From positions 190,224,760 through 190,288,759 of the forward strand of contig CM069433.1 of the NCBI GenBank assembly GCA_035610365.1: DNA of 64,000 nt. The letters are read 5' to 3'. Position numbers and translations under genes: made by a program. Positions 54,936 through 63,792 of this stretch are shown here, piece after piece. Under the pieces are notes generated by a model. The model made no database searches, was not told the origin of the DNA, and worked only from the letters and a program-made list of their open reading frames with translations. The stretch's first letter is position 1. The number at the start of each line of letters is the position of its first letter. The DNA is from Aquatica leii (lineage: Eukaryota > Arthropoda > Insecta > Coleoptera > Lampyridae).

Positions 54936-56064
54936 GACGCTCTTCTGGTCTTCTTTTGGGCTTAGTACAGCGTCGTCGTACGTGGCCCACTTCCCCGCAG
55001 TTCCAGCACGTCACTTCTCTTCCTCGAGCTACTTGTTCCCGAAATACACGTCGCACTATGTCTTCAATGCTTTCTTCTGTGTGTTCTACAGCACAACGGA
55101 GCTTATGGCTGCCTCGGTGCGACGCTTGTTTCGCCGCCTCGAACTCCAAAGCATGGGTTAATGCGTCATCCAACGTCTTCGGTCGAGCTAAACGGAGAGT
55201 CTGCTGTGTTTCGCTGTCTCGGAGGCCGTCTACAAAGGTTTGAATAGCCAATTGCTCCAAGAAGGTATCTGGCGCTGTAGGATACGCAAGCCGTGTTAGT
55301 CTGGCGATGTCAGCCTCAAACTCTTGAAGACTTTCGGCAGCTTTTTGAACCCGACTTTTAATTTGAGCCTGGTATACTTGTTGAAGATGAGCATCCCCAT
55401 ATCTCATTTCTAATCGTGATATTAAGAGTTCGTAATTTTCTTGCAGGTGGTCCGGAACAGTTTGTAAAATTCCAAGCGCTTCTCCACGTAAGGACACTAT
55501 TAAAGACGTTGCTTTCTGCTTGTTGCTCTAACCATTAGCAGTAGCTGCGGCTTCAAACTGCTTGTAGTAGGTTGACCATGGAACTTTACCATCAAAATTC
55601 GGAGGTACAACTTTGAATTTATGAGTGTTTTCTTCTCGATGGTCCATTATTAAATCTTCACTCGTGACACTTCCTTCACCATGGTAATTCATTTGGTTCA
55701 TTCTTTCTTCGAGCAGTTTCATTCTGTCTTCTAATTTGTCCTCTATTGCTTCTATTTTCTCATTCACAGATTCGCAAATTTCTTCTTTCAAATTTAGCAT
55801 ATCTGCTTGGGTTTCCTCTTGCGCAATTTTGATTTGATTTCCTACACTAACTTGTATTTGTTCCTCAATAGTTTTTATTTGATTTTCCATGCTCGCTCGT
55901 ATTTCTTCTTTCAAACTTCTAGCATTTTCTTCCATTTTTCTAGAATTTTCTTCCATCTTCTGAGAATTTTCGGACAGTTTTTCTTGGATATTTTTATTCA
56001 TCGATTCGAGAATTTTAAGTATTTTTGAATCCATTTTAACTGCTTGCAAACGCGTCACCGGCAT
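54925..56064 (-). pseudogene. Gypsy copy A gag with one nonsense codon
   Basis: About 380 codons from ATG 56064 (MPVTRLQA) to TAG 54925-54927. An upstream ATG at 56133 is in frame, but 56064 is the more likely start because the coiled-coil region follows at once. Residues 12-115 are a Glu/Lys-rich coiled coil. Then come VPPNFDGKVPWSTYYKQFEA (capsid start) and a capsid-like helical region. A CWNCGEVGHVRRRC zinc knuckle (CCHC, nucleic-acid binding) lies near the end. Codon 55528-55530 is TAG, in place of a tryptophan found in related Gag proteins as I know them. This would truncate Gag after QFEAAATANG unless suppressed. Confidence 0.92.
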
Positions 56065-56359
56065 AAATTTAAATATAACACGAATATAAAGTTTAAATAC
56101 ACTACTTTTGAAAATGCAGTTTTCGTATAACACAAAATTTTAAAATCGATCCACTTGTTAATATTAAACCACGAAAACGAATTTAAATAATATCGCGATC
56201 ACGCACTTGTTAAAAGAAAAAGTTTAATAAACACTATATCAACTTTATAAATAAACACGCTTATCGCGAATCTTAACAGATATTTACGCAATGAATGTTT
56301 TTATTACGGGAGCGCTTAGATTACTTAATGATATTTACACTAAAATTCGCGAACGATAT

Positions 56360-56374
56360 CCCACACTGACGCCA
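56360..56374 (-). promoter_or_regulatory. Primer-binding site of Gypsy copy A
   Basis: In element orientation TGGCGTCAGTGTGGG follows the 5' LTR after one base. TGG pairs with the CCA end of a tRNA. Which tRNA was not determined. Confidence 0.7.
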
Positions 56375-56375
56375 C

Positions 56376-56827
56376 TGTTACGTATCTATTTATTAAAAAC
56401 TAATTTATTTAAACGATTAAAACTACGTTTACTTATTTTAGAAATATATACACTTTTAAATTAACCGAACTAATTAAATCTAATAATAATATTTAATAAA
56501 AACACTTACACTATAATTTATATCACTTAAAATAAGATAACGTCCTCGGATTTCACACTTGTTTACACTAATTATCACATACACGATTATTCTCGATTTA
56601 TTTATGTAGACACACACGTGCTAACGATTTATTTTCACTTGATAATCTTCTTAATACAGCTGCATTCGCGTTTCGACAATAACTGACCTACGATCTGTCT
56701 CGTCGCTATATAAAGACATACGGAAATCCTTCTCGATCGTTCCTCACTTTTTGCTGTAACTTCTAGAAAATAGATAACAGCCTTCTAGAAGGCTCTTGCG
56801 TTTGCAAGTAATTTCTTGAACGTTTCA
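56376..56827 (-). repeat. Gypsy copy A 5' LTR
   Basis: 452 bp. It carries about 10 extra bases (AATATTTAAT region near 56490) compared with the 3' LTR and is otherwise almost identical. A GCTATATAAAG TATA-like box lies on the plus strand near 56705. Both strands are AT-rich, so its role is uncertain. Confidence 0.95.
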
Positions 56828-56831
56828 GTAT

Positions 56832-57233
56832 GAACTGTACCTCTTTAATTTTTTCAAAATGTGTGGCCTAAAAAAATGCAAACAGATAACCAAGTTCCCC
56901 ATCTTGTTATGATAGGTTCCGGTGGAAGTTTAACATCTGAAAGTTTTTCTTTATATGCCCTTACCCGTAACGGTACTTTCACAAAAACCTGAAACAAGAT
57001 CCAATCATCAAAAAGAGTTTCTAATATGTTAGAGATTTTTACCTTTTTGGTGGCAGAAATTAACTTGTTTACTATTGCAAACTCGTCTCTAATGAATTCA
57101 CACACCCTATGTATTCTATGTGCTAGAAAAGTTAAATGTTTTAAATTCGGATAAAATATTTCTAATGCCTGAGTTGCGTCGGTTACGAATAAGAGAACCT
57201 TTTCTTTTTTTACGCCATTGGGATACAGAAGTC
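56832..57233 (-). pseudogene. hAT-like transposase, exon 4 (catalytic core)
   Basis: An acceptor TTTGTAG precedes the exon start at 57233. It reads LLYPNGVKKEKVLLFVTDAT, then FYPNLKHLTFLAHRIHRVCE, FVKVPLRVRAYKEKL and ITRWGTWLSVCIF. The VTDA and H..C.AH.IHRV blocks, and the TRWGTW motif (catalytic region and insertion domain), are typical of the hAT-like families related to KIAA1586/CGBP1. After one frameshift it runs on as HILKKLKEVQFI up to the GTAT target duplication of Gypsy copy A at 56828-56831. Confidence 0.78.
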
Positions 57234-57305
57234 CTACAAACATAAAATTATGTAATTGTAATTAATAGATTGGATTATATTAATCAATCATTAAAAAAAA
57301 CTTAC

Positions 57306-57512
57306 GTAAACAATCATCGAAAAAATTGCAACTGTTTTGTGATTGGTCTGTGAAATTTCTTTGGATGCTAGCAAATAATATTTTCCTGGTTCTAGTTCAG
57401 ACAATATACCAACTACAAAATTTGCTATATATCGACCTCTGCAATCGGTTGTTTCATCAACCGAAGTCCAAATGTAATGGTCCCCAATGTCATTCCTTAT
57501 TGTCTGTATTTT
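57306..57512 (-). pseudogene. hAT-like transposase, exon 3
   Basis: 207 bp between an acceptor (TTTATAG, 57513-57519) and a donor (GTAAG, 57301-57305). It reads KIQTIRNDIGDHYIWTSVDE, then TTDCRGRYIANFVVGIL, where the VDETTD aspartate is the expected first catalytic residue. A single-base loss in a T run near the end (before FDDCL) shifts the frame. Splice signals remain good. Confidence 0.78.
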
Positions 57513-57569
57513 CTATAAAACGTAAACCAGCATTTTGAAAACTATTAATACTTTAATTAAACTACTTAC

Positions 57570-57873
57570 CGATTGGTATAATATGTCTAAATAATTGTTT
57601 CTCTAAGTTGATTCGTTTGGAACAACTTGTTTGCTGTATTTTTCGAGGAAATTGCGAAAATTGATGTTATCAAGTTTTTTTTAAGAGGAATTTGAGCCGG
57701 CACTAATGCGTTGCGCAAATCTAGAGTAAAAGTTGTTTTTGATGGGCCAGGTTTATTCTGTTGATGTTCTATAACGTTTTTTAACAATGGTTGTTTCATA
57801 GTTTTTTTAATATTTTTTAAATGTAAACACTACTCAAGTGTTGTTTTACATAGTACTTTTTAGTAACACTGAT
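57570..57873 (-). pseudogene. hAT-like transposase, exon 2
   Basis: Acceptor ATTTTAG, then ISVTKKYYVKQHLSSV. After a one-base shift it reads HLKNIKKTMKQPLLKN. The two histidines complete the BED-type zinc finger begun in exon 1. TFTLDLRNALVPAQIPL and, after another shift, RNFLEKYSKQVVPNEST follow. The donor is CG/GTAAGTAG at 57565-57570. One in-frame TAG is present. Confidence 0.72.
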
Positions 57874-57928
57874 CTAAAATAATAGATATACTAGTAATTA
57901 AAAGCATTTAAATTAAAATAATACTTAC

Positions 57929-58045
57929 TGATTGTGAACAAACTTGACAAAAAAGGTTTTCCCCGTCGGCGTCGGTTGTTAAATTATTGTTTAATTTACT
58001 CCACTTGTAATAATTTTTAAGTTTTGATTGCTTATAAGGTAGCAT
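57929..58045 (-). pseudogene. hAT-like transposase, exon 1
   Basis: 39 codons from ATG 58045 to a clean donor (A/GTAAGTAT at 57928): MLPYKQSKLKNYYKWSK, then DADGENLFCQVCSQS. The CQVC pair is the first half of a BED-type zinc finger. The reading is fully open and ends in phase 0. Confidence 0.75.
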
Positions 58046-58689
58046 TTTTTAAAACTTACTCACAGCACAACAGCAATAGACTATCACAGTGTGGCAATAT
58101 CACAGGTATTTATAACAAACAAAGAATATTTTAGTCATGTGTTTCAGTCATTAAAGGAATCCCACCGGACAGAATTAAAATTATCTATATTTGTTTGCTT
58201 TACTTAGCTACTGAATAGACCCATAAAATATGATTCATTCCGAAATCCTTCCGATTTTGTAAATAGTGTTCTGTTAAGCCTGTCATTGTACATAATCTTA
58301 GTATAAATTCTTACCATAGTTCTTCTCTAAAAGCGGCTTTTGTATTTAAAGTTTTCTGGAAACCATTGTTTAACAAAACATGAAAATCCCTGTTGTTATT
58401 TATAGGTTCGTGGTTAGACCTTTTAAGCAAAAAATGTTAATTATATTATTGTACGTAATTTAAGTAAAATTATGTAATGCGTTATTGTCATCTACCTATT
58501 AAAAACTATTTACACAAATTTTTTAAAATTTATATGTAAAAAGGCAATATAAAATAATACTCTTTAAAAAGGCAAAAAAGACAAAAAGGTACACAAAAAG
58601 GCAAAATAGAGATAGAAAATAGAAAGCTCTTTAATCATCACTATTAACAATAAAATATTTTAAATTATAATTAGTAGAAAACAAAATAA

Positions 58690-59110
58690 AAATTTTAAAC
58701 GTTAAAAAATAAAATTAAGGAAGAGAGAACAAGAATTAACATAAAACATAGAAAGATAGACAGCATTATCCGATTTGTTAAAATATGAAAAAAGTAATCG
58801 TTATTATAAGGTAATTGCTTAATAATATCAAATTTAATAGAACCGGACTAGAAAAGCCACGATTGAATAAAATTTTGTGGTTATATGGAGAATTAGAATA
58901 GAAAGGAATTAAGCAATCAGTATAAGTGGGCTTACAATAGATTTCAAAATTAATTTTTTTAATATCTCGTAAAAGAAAAAGATCTAAATAAGGAAGAGAA
59001 TTGTTACATTCAATTTCATAAATAAAATAAATATTGCGATTAATAGAATTAATAAAATTATTAAGATTATGTAAAGAGCCATTAAGGAGAACCATTAGAA
59101 AAAAGCGAAT
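58690..59110 (-). pseudogene. Penelope-like RT fragment
   Basis: A minus-strand open stretch (58778-59095) reads LNNFINSINRNI, then IECNNSLPYLDLFLLRD and EIYCKPTYTDCLIPFYS, followed by NHKILFNRGFSS. The pattern E....LPFLDL...R and YRKPT.TD.++.+.S is the PLE RT thumb region. It belongs to a family different from the 23-26 kb copy. The YVDD and GIY-YIG regions are absent. Confidence 0.75.
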
Positions 59111-59154
59111 AAGAGAAATGCATTCTTCTGGAGAAATAGAACGACAAAGATTTG

Positions 59155-59750
59155 TTGTTCCTCGGTTATAACTTCGAAACTAGTCTTTCCAGAACCTCCG
59201 TAGATGCCCTTAAAATTATAGAAATCCATTCCTTCGACTTGATTTCTGGTTCTGCTAGTCATTACTCTGGTTTAGACCTGAACTTGCGTAACGTGGTTAT
59301 CGCCAGGAAACGAGGTTAGACGATCGATGTGAACCACTTTTGGCTTGCCTCTAGGTGGTCTTTGGATGCGATATATAACGTCATTAATACGCTGCATGAC
59401 TTCATAAGGATCCTCCCATTGCTTCTGTAGCTTCGGCGACAAACCACGTCTACTTTGGGGACTATAGAACCACACCACGTCGCCAAGTTGAAACCCATCA
59501 TTTTGTGCCTTCACGTCATATCTGGTCTTCATTCTGTCGCTGGCAATTTGTCTGTTTCTACGGACCTCTTCATGTACTTCGTCTAGCCTTTTGGTAGACT
59601 TGCTCACGTAGTATTCTCCAGCAACTTCTTCTTCCGGTCTTCGTCCAAATTAGGGGTCAAATAGCAGTCGTATTTCGCACGGCACAGGATGGTGTTTGAC
59701 CGGTCCCTTCGTGAACGGATGATCGGTATGCCATTAGGAAAAGGTGCAAG
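59155..59750 (-). pseudogene. Gypsy fragment C, integrase C-terminal region
   Basis: Minus-strand fragment similar to 51223-51840 of copy A. It covers the end of integrase (KRLDEVHEEVRRNRQIASDR, then WEDPYEVMQRINDVIYRIQR) and continues through GKPKVVHIDRLTSF. It extends to the GSGKTSFEVITEEQQ-like linker (59155-59200), the segment that precedes the macro domain in copy A. It stops there, so no macro domain is retained. The open frame is 59272-59607. Confidence 0.88.
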
Positions 59751-59759
59751 TACTGAAGT

Positions 59760-59916
59760 AATGTCGGCGGATAACTTCTATTTATAATAATTCCTTCAAA
59801 TAGCTAACCTATGATTCGTTTGAACCGCTTTTATACATTTCCGCTATCTTTTCGAGAATTTTCTACATTCTTTTGTGAACGTTCTCGAAGCTGACAACAA
59901 CTTCGCGAACGTTTCA
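59760..59916 (-). mobile_element. Gypsy LTR fragment
   Basis: 157 bp. It starts at GTCGGCGGATAACTTCTATT and ends CTTCGCGAACGTTTCA, matching the right part of the LTR at 27533-27854 (shared CTCGAAGCTGACAACAACTT). It is joined directly to integrase sequence, so the intervening gag-pol has been deleted. Confidence 0.8.
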
Positions 59917-60592
59917 ATATTTCTATTTTTAAAGAGAGTTAAGCATTAAAAACTGAAAAGACTCTTTTTCTGATTGCATTTTTCAGTTCCTCGTATAATG
60001 CAACACGCAAAACATCTCCAAAATTCATGTTTTCATACAAAAAAAGCTCTCAAACATATACATCACGATCGTTATGTTTATAACGGCTACCAAAACGCCG
60101 CCGTTATATCATAATCGTTACGGTTCAAAATAACGAGAGTGGATAACGAGAGTCGATATGAGTGGAACCGTTATAAGTTATACAGCATACCAATTTTACA
60201 AAAATAACGATTCGGCTAGATAACGACATCGCTATTCATAAGGAGAGTGATACGCATCAGGCTGATTGTCTGAGAACATAATTCAACCCATGTGAACCTT
60301 GAAGTCGACGGGCCGACAGTGTGAAAACTCTATAAAACGCAGCAGAGGTAAACACATGTGTCCGAAAAAGAAACATTCTTACCACTGAAGCGCAACGAAG
60401 GTCACAGGTTAATCTACTAGCAAAAATTCACTATAGTTTGCAGGTGTCCTTCTAGTACGTTGATTTGTTCTCCCGCTGTCGGAATAAATCTAAGAAATTT
60501 AAGAAAATCATCTTAATACAAAAATTGTGGCGGTTTCGGTGCAAGATGGTTTACAAGAAAAACAACTCTAGATATTACCACACTGATAAAGG
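59917..60592. other. Unassigned DNA with ATAACG-rich patch
   Basis: 60070-60240 has many copies of ATAACG/CGTTAT in both orientations, without a strict period. No gene was recognised. Confidence 0.4.
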
Positions 60593-60594
60593 TA

Positions 60595-63030
60595 GGGGAA
60601 CGCGGGGAGCACTGGGCCACAAAATGTTTATTTGATTGTAAACATTTTTTAAGTTGAACAAATATGAAAAAAACAAATTTATTCTAGTTTTAGTTACTTT
60701 CTTCATGTAATGCACAAAAAATAAAAAATATGTTTCCTAAATACAAAAAAAATATGCTGAAAATTTGTTCTCTAAAGGCCGAAAGCTCACCATACCTAGA
60801 GAGCATTTGGCCAAAAGATGGGAAGCCTTCAGCCACGTATAAGAAATTACTCTAAAACACATAAAAAAATATTTATTTATAAAAAATTCTTCACATAGCT
60901 GTCATAGAACAAAAAAATTGAAAAAATTAATTTACGACCAAAGTATTAAAGTCATAACAGAAACGCAAATATGATGCTGTTCTTGTAGTGCCACTTGTTG
61001 GAGAAGCTTTCAATTTTGTTATGATATCATCATTTTCAACCTCACATATGTCGGCAATCGCTGGAAAATAAAAAGTTGTTGACAGATCTTTTCTTCTCAA
61101 AAACTTCAAGGTAGTTGTATCTTTCGAATATTTTAATATCTGGCCAACAAAATGCACCAATCTAGTTTTAGCTTTAAATCTTACTAAAACAAAATCCCCA
61201 TCATTTAAATCTTCTCTACAATTCTCCTCAATATCTTCCATTTCGTCACTTATTTCTTCATCAGAATTATCATAAATTCATAATCCATCACTTTCGGAAG
61301 ACGATGAATCCGACGGAATTTTCGTTCTACGTTTTTTCTTCGGTTGGTTGTCTACTTGTTTTTCTAGCTTAGTGAAAATGTTTCTTTTAAAGCCCTTTTT
61401 TTGTCTTTTTCATTCTCAATTTGTTCCAGTCGTTCCTTCTCTGGGGTGTCAGTATAAACTCTTGAAGTCCCTGGCGTCCGTTTTGTTTTAGTTTCTTTTC
61501 TAATTGCCTTCGGAAAAGGTCCAACTAATTCAGGTGTCACTTTAGTGGGATGTTTTATGTCATTTTTATAACCACTGCAAGATAGTGTATTTTGCAAAAT
61601 TGTTATGTCATTTAAAACAATTATCTTGTTATTTCCTGTCAACCCTTCATTTTTTTCCTTAATAAAATCACTGATTTTGTTATGTTCTTCTCCATCTTTC
61701 TCATTTATATTACCGCTATTGCCATTTTCATCCTCTATAACTGTAATACGTTCTGCAATATTGCTCGAATTATCTACATTTGGTAAAGGTTGATTGGTAA
61801 CGGCACTCGGAGTGAAATCTACATCACTAAACACCAAGCGGTTCATTGGCTAAATTCCTGTGGTCTTAAAACTACTCACAATATTTTCATTTGTGAATAC
61901 TCTCAAATATGCACGATGGGTTAGTTCTGAAATATTTCTAACCGTTATGGTTTTATTGGGATTAGACACCATCCAGTCATTAAAAGCAATATTAAAAAAA
62001 AATTTTAAAAGGCCCAAAAACTCCGACGTCTAGTGGCTGCATTCGGTGGGTTGTATGGGGAGCGAAACTTAGTAAGACAGTTCCATTTTCCCTGCAGTAT
62101 TGGACGCATGTAAGGCTAACATGTGACTCATGGTTATCGACTTACAACAAAATTGGATTGCTACGAGAGCAGGACGTATGTTTAACTATATGCTTTAATA
62201 CAGAAGGAAACAACTCGTTAGTCATCCAAGCAGACTTGTTTCTCAGTGCTAGACTTAAAACTGGAGCATCGTCTAAAAAGTCCTCTATGTTTCTGATTCG
62301 AGGAAAAACATAAACAGGAGGCAGACTTTGTCCAAATGCGCTAATAATTCCCACAAAAGTCACTAATTTACTTCTTTCAGCTGAGGCAGCTTGAAAAACT
62401 TGTTTTTTTCCAGTAGTAAAAACAATTTTCACTGGTTTCATCACCGTTGTGACTCCTGTCTCATCGAGATTAAATATTCTTCCCGGAGTAAATTTGCCAT
62501 CCGTTCTTTGCTTGCCGTTTTTGATGCTACTCTGGAGGAATTTGACAGTTTGGCAAAACATAAGCATATTCGAAAGGTAGCTTTTCGATTTGAACATATG
62601 TCAGTCCATAATTTAAATCAGAACATTTTTTAATATACGCTTCTAGTTCAGATTCTTGTTCCGTTGTAAATACTTGTCTATTTGTATATTTGTTGGCATA
62701 TTTGGGCGATTTTTGATCACTTTCATTACCACAGTCTTCTAAGTTTTGAAAATTTTAACGCAAATATTCTTCTTTATACCTTTTCTGTAATATTCTTTTT
62801 ATTCGACTTTGTAATGTAGATCTTTTTATACCGTGTATCCTGGCGCCCTCTCTTACGGAGAAGGTACCATTGAAACGGCCTATAATTGCTTGTTGGGTCT
62901 ATTTTTATCTATTTGATTCCTATTAGTTTTTAAAACTCGTTTTCGAGGCATATCTGCAAGAAAAACAAATATTTCAAAAGAATGTAGGATGCATTCGGCC
63001 ATGGCTCTAACGCGAGATAATTGAGAATAA
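60595..63030 (-). mobile_element. Second pogo-like DNA transposon, right end unclear
   Basis: The left end after TA (60593-60594) starts GGGGAACGCGGGGAGCACTG, related to the terminus of the element at 13074. The transposase lies inside on the minus strand. The right terminal repeat is not clear. The minus-strand phrase CGCGTTAGAGCCATGGCC near 63000-63017 may be its decayed form. The element end at 63030 is therefore approximate. Confidence 0.7.
60927..62951 (-). pseudogene. Pogo/jerky-like transposase (second copy)
   Basis: Start ATG 62951 (MPRKRVLKTNRNQID), then a psq-type HTH (FSVREGARIHGIKRSTLQSR) in another frame. An open stretch (62597-62142) has FNLDETGVTTV, with the first catalytic aspartate, ASAERSKLVTFVGIISAFG, LPPVYVFPR and KSAWMTNELF. 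After a stop come DNHESHVSL and LSFAPHTTHRMQPLDVGVFG, then PNKTITVRNISELT. The C-terminal part (61846-61364) has PELVGPFPKA and a GTSRVYTDTPEK phrase. Last is the small domain at 61241-60927, with VGQILKY and KFLRRKDLSTTFYF. Several stops and frameshifts make it inactive. It is better preserved than the copy at 13378-15501. Confidence 0.88.
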
Positions 63031-63790
63031 CTACTTAAATTTAATTCTATCGTTTAACGAGGTTTTTTGTTGGTTTTTTTGTTGTAAACGGAGAGAGCAA
63101 ATTTAATATTTTTTTTTCTTTGGCTTTGGCAATTGACGGGTCGCTTATAAGATTAGTTTTACTTTTTTTGCGCCGAAAAATCACGCCAAAAACACCTAGA
63201 GAATGTAATAAAAATGCATGTCGATTATTTTACGTCGCGAAATGTTTTTATTGCAAGTCCAGTCTGCTGTAAGTCTTCTTTAGATATGTCAGGGAATCGC
63301 AAACGCGACACACTGTTGAAAAAAAAACAGTTTTTAAACTGTGGATCACGCGATATAAATCGTTTATTTAATCTGACCGTATTAAATCAAATTCTGGCAA
63401 AATTTCTGAAAATTCCACTTTGGGTTTAAAACTGATTGTGTCCAGATAAAATTTTAAATTTTACATTTATCCGAACGTGAGGCCCAATTTGTTCGATCTT
63501 TTCTTGCATAACGTGCTTGTGAGAGCAATATGATTATCTGAGCTTTGCGAAGGTGACCTTTGCCTTGAAAATATATTGTGTCAAATAAAGTTCGATGTGT
63601 TGAGATTTTGTTGCTTACGTTGTGTTTCTTACCGTACATCTGTTGGAAAAAAGAACATAAGCGTTACTAACACAACCAAAATATTTCATATATACCTGTT
63701 GCCTAAACAAAGCTTAGATTTGAGAAAATAAATAAGTACGGCCATTTACGACATAAAACCAAAACATCGCGTCCCAATGTTAGTGCCAAC
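63031..63790. other. Unassigned DNA
   Basis: No family was recognised. The frames at 63214-63429 (plus) and 63454-63639 (minus) are short and carry no known motif. Confidence 0.35.
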
Positions 63791-63792
63791 AA

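Larger units (their letters stand above)
50229..56827 (-). mobile_element. Nearly intact Ty3/Gypsy LTR retrotransposon (copy A) with macro domain in pol
   Basis: 6599 bp, minus strand. The two LTRs are 442 and 452 bp. They differ by one indel of about 9-10 bp and roughly four or five substitutions by eye, so the insertion is fairly young. GTAT duplicates the target at 50225-50228 and 56828-56831. A primer-binding site, polypurine tract, gag, and pol with protease, RT, RNase H, integrase and a C-terminal macro domain are all present. No env was seen. It lies in the hAT-like gene at 49.5-58.6 kb, in the same orientation, between exons 4 and 5. Confidence 0.95.
49556..58610 (-). mobile_element. 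Intron-containing hAT-like element or derived gene, split by Gypsy copy A
   Basis: Five minus-strand exons of a BED-finger hAT-like transposase lie on both sides of a 6.6-kb Gypsy element. Both flanks of the coding region contain clusters of AAAAAGGCA-type motifs (49556-49672 and 58537-58607). These look like subterminal transposase-binding repeats, although both clusters are in the same orientation. Without Gypsy the unit is about 2.5 kb. Exact ends and the 8-bp duplication expected for hAT were not found. Confidence 0.65.

Noticed and set aside
50229-56827. Gypsy copy A as an endogenous retrovirus with env
   Set aside because: After integrase the only extra coding sequence is the macro domain and Cys/His cluster. 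No signal peptide, fusion-peptide or transmembrane region was seen.
60070-60240. ATAACG-rich patch as a satellite or operator array
   Set aside because: The motif spacing and orientation are irregular. No unit length could be defined.
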